Shown: piece after piece, positions 18,814-27,048 of the stretch
Layout of the letters: each line of letters starts with the position of its first letter
How positions within the stretch are numbered: position 1 is the first letter of the stretch
Source of the DNA: CAVQRC01 sp963715045
GTDB taxonomy: Bacteria > Planctomycetota > Planctomycetia > Pirellulales > Lacipirellulaceae
Reading direction: 5' to 3'
Assembly (NCBI GenBank): GCA_963715045.1
Contig: CAVQRC010000003.1
Span: 310,001-374,000, forward strand
Length of the DNA: 64,000 bases
Position numbers and translations under genes: made by a program
The notes under the pieces: generated by a model
What the model saw: only the letters and a program-made list of their open reading frames with translations
What the model was told of the DNA's origin: nothing
Database searches by the model: none

Positions 18814-20385
18814 TCATGACTTGGTTACGTCGTCGGTCGCGTCAGAGGATGGGGCCGCGGCAGCCGCCTGCAGTAGATTCTCACCCTCCTTTATAGGTTT
18901 TGCCTGACGCGCCTGTTCTTCGATCACGCCGGCTTCACTGGACAAGCCACCTTCCGCTTTGGTGGAGACCTCGTCGCGTTCTTCATTTCCCGACGCGATG
19001 GGTACTCCTTGCTTCAACTCCATGTCATCTTGCTCTTGCGAGTGTCGGTCAAGCATCATGACAGGAACGCCCTGCGGGAAGACGACCTCCCGGGCCTCAT
19101 CGGGCATTGAAATCCCTTGTTTCTGGAAAGCGACCTTGATCAGTCGGATCACCGAGGATCGTACCTTCATCCAACTGTATTCGTGACCGTTGAGCCAAAA
19201 GAAGACGCGCAGGTTGATCGTCGTCGTTCCCATGCTTTCGGCCAGTACCGACGGCTCGGGGGTGTCCAGCACCGCAGGGTGTTCCTCCAGCACTTTGCGG
19301 GCAACCTCCTGGGCGTCGTTAATCGAATCGTCGTAGCCGATGCCGACAACGATGTCCGCGCGGCGATTCGCGTTGGTCGTGAAGTTACAAAGGTTGGCCT
19401 TGTAAATGCTGGCATTGGGAATCTGCACTACGTTGCCATCGAGAGTCATCAAAATCGTCGTGCGTACGTTCAGCTGCTGCACGTACCCCGTCACGCCGGT
19501 GACCTCGACCAAATCGCCCGTTTCGAAAGGTCGCTGCATGCTCAGGAAGATGCTCGCCAAAAAGTTCTCCGTGATGTCACGGAAAGCAATCCCAACGGCC
19601 AGACCGATCAGGCCAGTACCGCCGACTACGGTCAGTGCCAATTGGGTCAGGCCGGAAACTTTCAGAACGATATAGGTACCGAGGAGAAACACGATCGAAC
19701 CCATGCTCCTGGCCACAACGTTGCGCAAAAGGTTCGGTCGAATTCGCGTAAGTAGAAACGCGCGAGCTCCTCGTGTGACTAGTATGCCAGCGACCACCGA
19801 CAGTCCAAGGATGAACAGTCCGAAGAGAAAAAACGGCAAAGAACCGATTAGATCGCGCCAAAGCTCCACGAGGCCAGCCCACGCGGGGCGAAAATCCCAG
19901 ATCGATGGCTGCAGCACTTCCGTACGATTGGCTACCGCGACCACATCCTGAGTGTTGCGAGCCAGATCGCCGGCCCAGGCTTTGAGCTCATCGGTTTCCG
20001 TTCGACCATTGAGAAAAACAACTCCTTCCTCGACCCGCACTTGAGGGTCGGCGAACCATCCAGTAGCTTCGAGAACACTCTGGAGCCGTGCTCGAATCTC
20101 CTCGTCTCGCGCAACAGGGCTTACATCGACCTTCACAGGTGCCGGGGAAAGGTCGTCTTTGTCCGGGACGGCTTCTACTTGAGATTCACTACCGTCGATC
20201 GGTTCCTCGCCCGTGACAGTTAACGCCTCCAAGCTGAAAATGGAGACGCACACCACCACCTGCACAGCCAGTTGCCAGCAGCAGCAATACGCCATTCGCC
20301 AAACAGAAATGATGCTCGTGCGTGAACGCGCATGATTAGCCACCCAGCCGGTGGGGCTCTCTGACTTACGCATAGGACAAATCAT
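18814..20385 (-). CDS. Mechanosensitive channel of the MscS family with N-terminal BON domain
   Basis: About 520 residues. After a poorly defined N-terminus with a hydrophobic segment comes a BON domain (about 95-165: RLQSVLEATGWFADPQVRV, VVFLNGRTETDELK), which in other proteins binds membranes or lipids. Then come membrane segments (about 185-265) and the MscS pore and beta domains: GTGLIGLAVGIAFRDITENF, SMQRPFETGDLVEVTGVTG, VQIPNASIYKANLCNF. The C-terminal tail is charged and low in complexity. It should release solutes on hypo-osmotic shock. Internal starts at MRKSESP or MAYCCCW are possible, so the 5' end is uncertain. Confidence 0.9.
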   Translation of the reverse strand: MICPMRKSESPTGWVANHARSRTSIISVWRMAYCCCWQLAVQVVVCVSIFSLEALTVTGEEPIDGSESQVEAVPDKDDLSPAPVKVDVSPVARDEEIRARLQSVLEATGWFADPQVRVEEGVVFLNGRTETDELKAWAGDLARNTQDVVAVANRTEVLQPSIWDFRPAWAGLVELWRDLIGSLPFFLFGLFILGLSVVAGILVTRGARAFLLTRIRPNLLRNVVARSMGSIVFLLGTYIVLKVSGLTQLALTVVGGTGLIGLAVGIAFRDITENFLASIFLSMQRPFETGDLVEVTGVTGYVQQLNVRTTILMTLDGNVVQIPNASIYKANLCNFTTNANRRADIVVGIGYDDSINDAQEVARKVLEEHPAVLDTPEPSVLAESMGTTTINLRVFFWLNGHEYSWMKVRSSVIRLIKVAFQKQGISMPDEAREVVFPQGVPVMMLDRHSQEQDDMELKQGVPIASGNEERDEVSTKAEGGLSSEAGVIEEQARQAKPIKEGENLLQAAAAAPSSDATDDVTKS

Positions 20386-20448
20386 TTTGCATTCCGTTTA
20401 AGGCCACATCCACTTCCAGGAAACCACAATCGCATCTTCGTTCTTCGG

Positions 20449-20784
20449 TCACCTGATAGACTGGACCGCTGCGGTTGCGGCCGCCGGCTCGACCTTCAGA
20501 CGCCGCAACATTGCCTTGCGGCGAAAAATCAGATCGGTGATGAATAGAAACTGATCCCGTCCGTCCAGCGGATAGGCCTTGAGTCGATAGTGAGTGCCCC
20601 AGGGTTGCTCTGCGGCAACGACAATCACCGGTCGGTCAAAATTCAAATAGGGACTAGCAATTGCTACATCATGCAGCTTTTGCTTGATCGATATGCCGTC
20701 ATGGTCGGGGTGCAGGTAGAAGGCAGCGACGCACAACAGGTCGCGTTGTCCGCAGTTACCGTTAGAAACGGCCGTCGTCCACAT
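20449..20784 (-). pseudogene. C-terminal remnant of a second MscS-family channel
   Basis: The 111 residues contain NGNCGQRDLLCVAAFYLHPD, ASPYLNFDRPVIVVAAEQPW and YRLKAYPLDGRDQFLFITDL, which resemble the cytoplasmic C-terminal domain of MscS-like channels. No membrane segments or pore helix precede it, so only the tail of a gene survives, unless the fragment is translated as a free domain. It sits just upstream of the complete mscS-like gene on the same strand. Confidence 0.5.
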
Positions 20785-20830
20785 TTTGCGTCATTCCTGG
20801 TGTGAACTGTAAAATGTGCATTCCGGCAAC

Positions 20831-21058
20831 CTAAAACGCATCCGCCAGAAATCCTTCGCCAACCAGATCTTGGCGTACCTCCGGATAGGCTAGCATCGTT
20901 ACCCGCAAGGTGTCGTTCTGTTCGTGGAGCACACCAGCCGTTCGCAGTTCGCTGACTCGGCAGCTGATATCTTCGCGAGAGGACGGCAACAGAGTGGCGA
21001 GCATCGATAGCGACATCCCGCCGTGCAGCAAGATCGCGTGAAGGACGAAACGGTGCAA
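20831..21058 (-). CDS. Winged-helix-like fragment, hypothetical
   Basis: 75 residues from ATG, but the same frame stays open upstream for at least 30 more codons (ELPNLAIDFDQLHRFVLHAI), so the true start is unclear. The segment LATLLPSSREDISCRVSELR, followed by TAGVLHEQNDTLRVTMLAYP, looks like a winged helix. I do not recognise the family. It may be the tail of a longer gene cut off by rearrangement. Confidence 0.35.
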   Translation of the reverse strand: MHRFVLHAILLHGGMSLSMLATLLPSSREDISCRVSELRTAGVLHEQNDTLRVTMLAYPEVRQDLVGEGFLADAF

Positions 21059-21173
21059 CTGGTCGAAGTCGATGGCTAAATTGGGCAGCTCGAGTTCCGC
21101 GAGAGATGCAACCCAGTAACTACCGATGCAATTCCAACGAGCCGAATGATGTTCGTCCGGGGCCCTGAATTAT

Positions 21174-21347
21174 CTACTTGGCCAAGACTACGTACAATGC
21201 ATGCAGGATGCCGGGAATATAGCCAAGCAACGTCAACACGATGTTGAGCCAGAAGTGAATTCCGAATCCCACTTCGAAGAATACACCGACTGGCGGAAGA
21301 AAGATTGCGAGGATGATCTTGATCGGGTCAGTAAGGTCGATTGCCAC
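21174..21347 (-). CDS. YqaE/Pmp3-family proteolipid membrane protein
   Basis: A 57-residue gene found by reading the minus strand. The product reads VAIDLTDPIKIILAIFLPPV, then GVFFEVGFGI, HFWLNIVLTL and LGYIPGILHALYVVLAK, the full Pmp3/YqaE signature of two membrane helices joined by a short loop. The start is GTG at 21347, with AGGG eight bases before it. Family members protect membrane potential under salt and cold stress, which fits the neighbouring mechanosensitive channel and downstream N-ATPase. Confidence 0.9.
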   Translation of the reverse strand: MAIDLTDPIKIILAIFLPPVGVFFEVGFGIHFWLNIVLTLLGYIPGILHALYVVLAK

Positions 21348-21696
21348 TTTGATTCCCTGTTTGGAAAATGTCTCTGGGGGACTCCAGCCGTTTCGACGGA
21401 GCCGGGAATCCAGGCCTTTTTGATAAAGGAAAAGCTAGTCTATTGCCTTCAAGTTCGCCAGGGGTGGTCATTCTGATCCTGGCAAGATGGTTGTCCAACC
21501 AGAGAGCGTCCGCGTCCGCGTCGGCGGCGTATGCGAAATGTCTTTGCTGCTCAAGATCCCAATCGGATCGTTTTCCCGCGTTTCGCAGGCTAGTTGTCGG
21601 AATCGCCTTGGTACGCTTCCCCCCATATTCAAAATCATCGCTGTGAAAATAGATCTCAATCACGGTTCCACACTGGCTTCGGGTCAAACGATTTGA
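21348..21696. other. No supportable gene
   Basis: About 350 bases between the YqaE gene and the transposase remnant. Open frames here show biased but unrecognisable composition. Confidence 0.35.
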
Positions 21697-21968
21697 TCAG
21701 GCCTCCCTGGTTTCCATGTTGAGGAACACGAGCAAGTACAGCTCGCGGAGTCGTTTGGCCGTAACCGCCGTGACGGAGAAGAAGCCACATCCCCACAACG
21801 TGTCCTTATGGCGTTGAAGGAAGTTCGTCTACGAGTCCGAGCTGCGATCCGGACCTGGTTCGATTCCTTCTTCCTTCAAGATGTTGCCAACCGTGTGGCG
21901 GCTGATCTTGTTGATTCCCAGTTTCCGGAGCTCGCGCCTAGGAGTGTTGTATATCCGTAATACCCAAC
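21697..21968 (-). mobile_element. Remnant of an integrase-core (rve) transposase
   Basis: The frame reads GYYGYTTPRRELRKLGINKI, SRHTVGNILKEEGIEPGPDR, SSDS, a TAG stop, TNFLQRHKDTLWGCGFFSVT, then AVTAKRLRELYLLVFLNMET and a TGA. This is the HTH-to-catalytic-core junction of rve-type transposases (W-x-x-FL..H...LW..DFFSV is the usual text). A Trp is expected at the TAG, so TGG to TAG is a nonsense change, and the expected first catalytic Asp in DFF reads GFF. Most of the core is missing. It shows past mobile-element activity just before the ATPase operon. Confidence 0.7.
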
Positions 21969-22713
21969 TAAGGCCGGTGTTGATTCCCTCGCCTGGCCGT
22001 GGTCGCGACGATCCCGGTTTTGGAATGCGGCCCAACCGCTGGAGAAGGCAAACTCGAAGGGATTCTGCATGAGGCGACCCGCCAAGTTGCGCCAAAGACG
22101 CGTTCGCCGCAACGCGGCGTCGTCGCGGCGCGGTTCCCACTCTCGGTTTTCCGAATTCAGAGCGGGTGCGGCCAGCACTTCGACCTTCCGAAGCAAGCTC
22201 CGGTGGAGGCCCGCCGGAAGCATCCCGCAACTGATTGGCCCGGCCCAGATTCAATCGCTTCAATCCCGTCGAAGGACGTTTTCTGTCACAGTTCTTGTTA
22301 CTGAAGCCCTACAAAACCTTGCTAATTCAGCGTAATCTATGGAATTCGATTTCCGCCGACCGGCTTTTTCGCTGGCTCTAAGCTGTTACTTGCCAGAGAC
22401 TTGTGTCCAACAGCCTGACCGCATCCAATCGGCCTACGGAACCGAAGAGCTCACGATCAATCCCGACGTCCTGCCAATCGATGAGCTTCGGGAACGCGCC
22501 TGGCAAGTCGTCGAGCCGCAGTATCACAGGCATGGACTGCCGCAATGACATCGGCCAGCCGGATCGCTTCGACATTGATGACGGCATGGCCGACAGCCGA
22601 ATCGGAGTGCCGCGCGGGACTGTTCCTCAGCGGCTTCCAACAACACCGTTGCAGAGAGTCGATGCTCCGAACGCTAGGGTGCCAGTCGTGCCTCAACCAG
22701 CAGAGGCAACAAC
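21969..22713. other. Degenerate region upstream of the ATPase operon
   Basis: Contains decayed sequence with no complete gene. A plus-strand stretch at 22420-22548 (YGTEELTINPDVLPIDELRE, RAWQVVEPQ) weakly resembles the end of the bacterial release-factor-like baeRF domain. The promoter for the ATPase operon is presumably in the last 150 bases. An AGAGG ribosome site lies just before the atpD ATG. Confidence 0.3.
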
Positions 22714-24159
22714 ATGACAGCTAAGAATCGCAAAACCGTGAACAGCGGTGTCGTCGTTGCTGTACGCGGCAGTGTCGTGGATATCTGGTTCGATGGGCAC
22801 TTGCCGCCCATCTATTCGGTGCTGCACGCGGGGACGGACAAACAGATTATCATCGAAGTGCTGGCGCAGCGTGATGAGCACCACGTGCGTGGGATTGCGT
22901 TGACGCCCACGCAAGGTCTTGCTCGCGGCATGCAGGTCGAGGACACGGGCGGGCCGCTCAAAGCACCGGTCGGCAATGGAGTTCTCTCGCGGATGTTCGA
23001 CGTGTTCGGCAACGCCATCGACCGCCAAGCGGCGCCCACCGACGTCCAATGGCGCAGCGTGCATCGGGCTCCGCCACCGCTGGCACGACGTTCCACCAAG
23101 TCCGAAATCTTTGAAACGGGTATCAAGCTCATCGACGTGCTCGCGCCGCTAGAGCGCGGCGGCAAGGCTGGATTGTTCGGCGGGGCGGGCGTGGGCAAGA
23201 CGGTGTTGCTCACCGAAATGATCCATAACATGATCGGGCACCACGAGGGCGTAAGCATTTTTTGTGGCATTGGCGAACGCTGTCGCGAAGGCGAGGAGCT
23301 GTATCGCGACATGAAGGCGGCCGGCGTGCTGCCGAACATGGTGATGGTCTTCGGTCAGATGAACGAGCCTCCAGGCAGCCGGTTCCGCGTGGGCCACGCC
23401 GCGCTGACGATGGCCGAGTATTTCCGCGACGATGAACACCGCGACGTCCTGCTGCTCGTCGACAATATCTTTCGCTTCATCCAGGCCGGCATGGAGGTGT
23501 CCGGCCTGATGGGCCAAATGCCATCGCGTTTGGGTTATCAGCCTACGATGGGCACCGAGCTTTCGGCGTTCGAGGAACGCATCGCCAACACCGATGCCGG
23601 TGCCATCACCTCGATCCAGGCGGTGTATGTGCCGGCGGACGATTTCACCGATCCGGCAGCAGTGCATACGTTTTCGCATCTCTCCGCATCGCTCGTGCTC
23701 TCGCGCAAACGAGCAAGCGAAGGCCTCTATCCGGCCATCGACCCGCTGCAATCCAGTTCCAAGATGGCCACGCCGGGCATCGTTGGCCAGCGGCATTACG
23801 ACTTGGCGCAGGAAATCCGGCGGACGCTCGCGCAATATGCGGACCTCAAGGATATTATTGCCATGCTCGGCCTGGAGCAGCTTTCGCCGCAGGATCGCGA
23901 CGTGGTCGCCCGCGCCCGCCGGTTGGAGCGTTTTCTCACTCAGCCCTTTTTCACGACCGAACAGTTCACCGGCCTCACAGGAAAGCTTGTCAGCCTCGAG
24001 GATGCTTTGGACGGCTGTGAGCGAATCCTGCGTGATGAATTCAAAGACGATGCCGAGAGTGCGCTCTATATGATCGGAACGATTGACGAAGCGAGGGGCA
24101 ATGCCAAAACGGGCGAACCTGTCGTGAATGCCGAATTCGAGTCGAGAGCCGAAACATGA
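22714..24159 (+). CDS. atpD: N-type ATPase F1 subunit beta
   Basis: Catalytic subunit of an N-ATPase, a delta-less F-type rotary ATPase. The 481 residues carry the Walker A GGAGVGKT (about 154-161), GIGERCREGEEL, LLLVDNIFRFIQAG (Walker B) and GYQPTMGTELSAFEERI, with an N-type C-terminus extended past the usual length. It is first in the operon, as N-ATPase operons usually start (atpD-C-Q-R-B-E-F-A-G), and overlaps atpC by 4 bases. It should couple ATP hydrolysis to ion export, with the c-ring deciding which ion. Confidence 0.97.
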   Translation: MTAKNRKTVNSGVVVAVRGSVVDIWFDGHLPPIYSVLHAGTDKQIIIEVLAQRDEHHVRGIALTPTQGLARGMQVEDTGGPLKAPVGNGVLSRMFDVFGNAIDRQAAPTDVQWRSVHRAPPPLARRSTKSEIFETGIKLIDVLAPLERGGKAGLFGGAGVGKTVLLTEMIHNMIGHHEGVSIFCGIGERCREGEELYRDMKAAGVLPNMVMVFGQMNEPPGSRFRVGHAALTMAEYFRDDEHRDVLLLVDNIFRFIQAGMEVSGLMGQMPSRLGYQPTMGTELSAFEERIANTDAGAITSIQAVYVPADDFTDPAAVHTFSHLSASLVLSRKRASEGLYPAIDPLQSSSKMATPGIVGQRHYDLAQEIRRTLAQYADLKDIIAMLGLEQLSPQDRDVVARARRLERFLTQPFFTTEQFTGLTGKLVSLEDALDGCERILRDEFKDDAESALYMIGTIDEARGNAKTGEPVVNAEFESRAET

Positions 24160-24561
24160 CGCAGACACGCATGAATCTCAAGATCCTGCTGCCATTCGAG
24201 GTTTTCGCCGAGAAAACCCGTGTGACGCGTATCGTCGCGGAATCGCGGGAGGGGTCGTTTGGTCTCTGGCCACACCGACTCGACTGCGTGGCGGCGATCA
24301 CGCCCGGGATTCTGGTCTACGAAGTCGAAGCCGAGGGCGAGGTTTACGTGGCCGTCGATGAAGGGGTGCTGGTCAAAACCGGAATGGAGGTGCTCGTGTC
24401 CGTGCGGAATGCAATTGTCGGAACAGACCTCAGAACAATTGCGTGAGGCGGTGGAGCGGGAGTTTTTGAATTTGAACGAGCGGGAGCAGAGCGTCCGCTC
24501 GGTGATGGCGAAATTGGAGAGTGGCTTCATCCGCCGGTTTGCTGAGTTTCATCATGACTAA
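24156..24561 (+). CDS. atpC: N-type ATPase F1 subunit epsilon (one frameshift)
   Basis: Central-stalk subunit. The N-terminal beta-sandwich is intact (NLKILLPFEVFAEKTRVTRI, GSFGLWPHRLDCVAAITPGI). As written, the frame stops at 24446 after GTDLRTIA, but moving one base near 24434 continues it into the C-terminal helices EQLREAVEREFLNLNEREQS, VRSVMAKLESGFIRRFAEFH, ending at TAA in 24559-24561. The restored length (about 135 residues) is normal for N-ATPase epsilon. I therefore treat the early stop as a sequencing indel. Confidence 0.9.
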
Positions 24562-24895
24562 TCAACCGGAAAGTGAAAGCGAAAGCGAACGCCCTGCGTT
24601 CAGTCGAGAGGTCGGCGCGAAGGCGGCACGCAAGCTGAAGGCCCAGCGTCACTCCACGCCAGGTGTCTGGTCTGGCCTGGGCATGATGGGGTTGATTGGC
24701 TGGTCGGTGGTGGTTCCGACGCTGCTCGGCGCAGCACTCGGCATCTGGCTGGATAATCACTATGCGGGCAAGCATCCCTGGACGCTGGCGCTGTTGATAG
24801 CCGGGCTGGCGATCGGCTGTTTGAATGCATGGCTTTGGGTCGCCAAAGAAGACCAGGCAATGCGAGAGGAAGACGAGGATCAGAATGATGATTGA
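24554..24895 (+). CDS. atpQ: N-ATPase AtpQ (AtpI-like membrane subunit)
   Basis: A 113-residue protein with a charged N-terminus (about 40 residues, REVGAKAARKLKAQRHSTPG) and two membrane helices (GMMGLIGWSVVVPTLLGAAL; WTLALLIAGLAIGCLNAWLW). The GTLLG..lG-type first helix and GCLNAW second helix match AtpI-like proteins, called AtpQ in N-ATPase operons. The start ATG lies inside the end of the restored atpC. Its role may be c-ring assembly or divalent-cation uptake; neither is proven. Confidence 0.85.
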   Translation: MTNQPESESESERPAFSREVGAKAARKLKAQRHSTPGVWSGLGMMGLIGWSVVVPTLLGAALGIWLDNHYAGKHPWTLALLIAGLAIGCLNAWLWVAKEDQAMREEDEDQNDD

Positions 24896-25202
24896 ACCCT
24901 TCACCCTGTTGCTGGCGTGGGTGGCGGGCGTGTTGCTCGGCGCATTTTTCTTCGGCGGTCTGTGGTGGACGGTTCGCAAGGGGCTTTCGTCCAAACATCC
25001 GGCGTTGTGGTTTTTCGGTAGCCTGCTGCTGCGAACGAGTATTACCGTGACGGGCTTTTGCTTTGTCGCGAGTAGTCACTGGGAGAGGCTGCTGGTCTGC
25101 CTCCTCGGATTTATCATGGCGCGCCACATCGTGGCATGGCTGACGCAGTCGTCAGCAGGCGATCAAACCGGCTCGTCGGAGGAGGCCAGCCATGCGTCTT
25201 AG
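24885..25202 (+). CDS. atpR: N-ATPase subunit AtpR
   Basis: A 105-residue membrane protein with three predicted helices (FTLLLAWVAGVLLGAFFFGG; ALWFFGSLLLRTSITVTGFC; WERLLVCLLGFIMARHIVAW). It matches the AtpR family, which is found only in N-ATPase operons and marks the type. The conserved Arg and Glu in its membrane segments have been proposed to interact with the c-subunit glutamates. The start MMIEPF overlaps the end of atpQ by 11 bases. Confidence 0.9.
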   Translation: MMIEPFTLLLAWVAGVLLGAFFFGGLWWTVRKGLSSKHPALWFFGSLLLRTSITVTGFCFVASSHWERLLVCLLGFIMARHIVAWLTQSSAGDQTGSSEEASHAS

Positions 25203-25876
25203 TCCCGATGAGATGATCTTCTGGCAATCCGGTTTTTTCAAAGCTGAACGCGACCATTTTGTTCACGTGGGGATTGATGCTCGTGCTGGTCGTCGGTTCC
25301 AAACTGATCACGCGCAATCTTTCCGTGGATCTGCAACGTTCCCGCTGGCAGAACCTTCTGGAGATCGTCGTCACCGGCATCGCGAAGCAGATTGAAGAGG
25401 TAGGCCTGAGTCAGCCTCAGAAGTATCTCGGCTTTCTGGGCACGCTGTTCCTGTTTGTCGCCGCAGCCAGCCTCTGCACGATCATCCCCGGCTACGAACC
25501 ACCGACGGGCTCGCTCTCGACCACGACGGCACTGGCGCTGTGCGTATTTGTGGCCGTGCCGCTGTTCGGCATCGAGGAGCAAGGTCTGGGCAGTTACCTC
25601 AAGTCCTACGTGAAGCCGACGTTCATCATGTTGCCTTTTAACGTTATCAGCGAACTTTCTCGCACGCTGGCCCTGGCCATCCGTCTGTTCGGCAACATGA
25701 TGAGCGGGGCCATGATCATCGGTATTCTGCTCTCCATCACGCCGTTCATCTTTCCCATCGTCATGACGCTGCTCGGTCTGCTCACCGGCATGGTGCAGGC
25801 GTACATTTTCAGCATTCTGGCCGCCGTATACATCGCGGCCGCCACGCGAGTACATAAGCCCAAGCCTGAAATGTAG
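25192..25876 (+). CDS. atpB: N-type ATPase Fo subunit a (one frameshift)
   Basis: Membrane stator subunit holding the ion half-channels. It starts MRLSPDEMIFWQSGFFK, overlapping atpR by 11 bases. The frame changes near 25243, where TTTTTTCAAAGC carries one extra A; corrected, it continues LNATILFTWGLMLVLVVGSK. Later sequence has the essential Arg helix SRTLALAIRLFGNMMSGAMI and the last helix LTGMVQAYIFSILAAVYIAA. The length of about 228 residues is normal. The homopolymer location supports a sequencing error. Confidence 0.93.
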
Positions 25877-25919
25877 GCAAACCCTTGAAACGTGACTCAC
25901 AGCAACCAAAGGAGATACC

Positions 25920-26201
25920 ATGGATAGTGTGACAATTATCGGCGTGGCATCCATTGTCATGACCGGCCTCACGACCGGCTTTGGGACGATGGGGCCCGCG
26001 CTGGCGGAAGGGAAGGCGGTCGCGACGGCGCTGACTTCGTTGGCCCAACAGCCCGACGCCTCCGCCACCATCACCCGAACCCTGTTTGTCGGTTTGGCGA
26101 TGATCGAGTCTACGGCCATCTACTGCTTCGTCGTCTCGATGATTCTCATTTTCGCCAATCCGTTCTGGAATCACGTGATCGCCCAAACGGCAGGCAACTA
26201 A
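25920..26201 (+). CDS. atpE: N-type ATPase Fo subunit c (rotor ring)
   Basis: 93 residues, two membrane helices. Helix 1 has GPALAEGKAVATALTSLAQQ, placing Glu30 in the ion site. Helix 2 has GLAMIESTAIYCFVVSMILI, with Glu63 followed by Ser64, Thr65 and Tyr68 in the E-S-T-x-x-Y pattern of sodium-type rings. The N-type site thus has two carboxylates. The pattern has been read as sodium-binding, but structural work on an N-type ring argued for protons, so ion choice is open. AAAGGAG precedes the ATG by 7 bases. Confidence 0.95.
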   Translation: MDSVTIIGVASIVMTGLTTGFGTMGPALAEGKAVATALTSLAQQPDASATITRTLFVGLAMIESTAIYCFVVSMILIFANPFWNHVIAQTAGN

Positions 26202-26204
26202 CTC

Positions 26205-27048
26205 ATGCTCATCGATTGGTTCACTGTCGGTGCTCAGGCGCTCAACTTCCTCATCCTGGTGTGGTTGATGAAACGCTTTCTTTACAAGCCGATCCTTCAC
26301 GCCATCGATGAGCGGGAGCAGCGAATCGCCGCGGAACTCGCGGACGCGGACGCGAAAAAGTCCGATGCCCGAAAGGAGCGGGACGAATTCCAGCGCAAGA
26401 ACGAGGAGTTCGAACAGCAGCGCGCCGCACTCTTGAGCCAGGCGACGGACGAGGTGCAAACCGAACGTCAGCGACTCCTTGACGCAGCGCGCCAAGCGGC
26501 TGACAGCTTGCGTGCCAAACGACAGGATGCGTTACAACGCGAACAACATAGCCTGAACGACGAAATCACCCGCCGAACCCGCGAGGAGGTCTTCGCTATT
26601 GCACGCAAGACGCTGACGGACCTCGCCGGGATGAGTCTAGAGGAACGAATGTGTACCGTGTTCACACACCGTTTGCGTGAGCTGGACGATGAGGCGAAGA
26701 GAAGTCTGGCCAAAGCCCTGAAAACCCTGCCTGACCCGGTGCTCGTGCGCAGCGCCTTCGACCTGCCCTCGGAGCAACGAGCCACGATACAACAGGCGCT
26801 CGAGGAAACCTTCTCGGCTGAAATCCCGGTCCGCTTTGAGACCGCGCCAGATGTGATCAGCGGCATCGAACTTACCACGAATGGGCGCAAGGTCGCCTGG
26901 AGCATCGCGGATTATCTCGTGATCTCTGGAAAGGAGCGTCGGCGAATTGTTGCAACAACAGCCCAGCTCCCAAGCCGAATCGGAAGCCCACGCCGACCCC
27001 CAGCGGCAGTTCGGAACGAAACCGGCCACTCCCGCGGAGGCCACATGA
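26205..27048 (+). CDS. atpF: N-type ATPase Fo subunit b, extended type (one frameshift)
   Basis: Peripheral-stalk subunit. A single N-terminal membrane helix (FTVGAQALNFLILVWLMKRF) is followed by the b-type YKPILHAIDEREQRIAAELA and a long charged coiled coil. The protein is about 280 residues, longer than ordinary b; in N-ATPases the C-terminal part replaces the missing delta subunit. The frame shifts near 26925; corrected, it reads LERSVGELLQQQPSSQAESE and stops at TGA 27046-27048, overlapping the atpA ATG. As printed, the open frame runs on into atpA and falsely suggests a b-alpha fusion. Confidence 0.92.
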
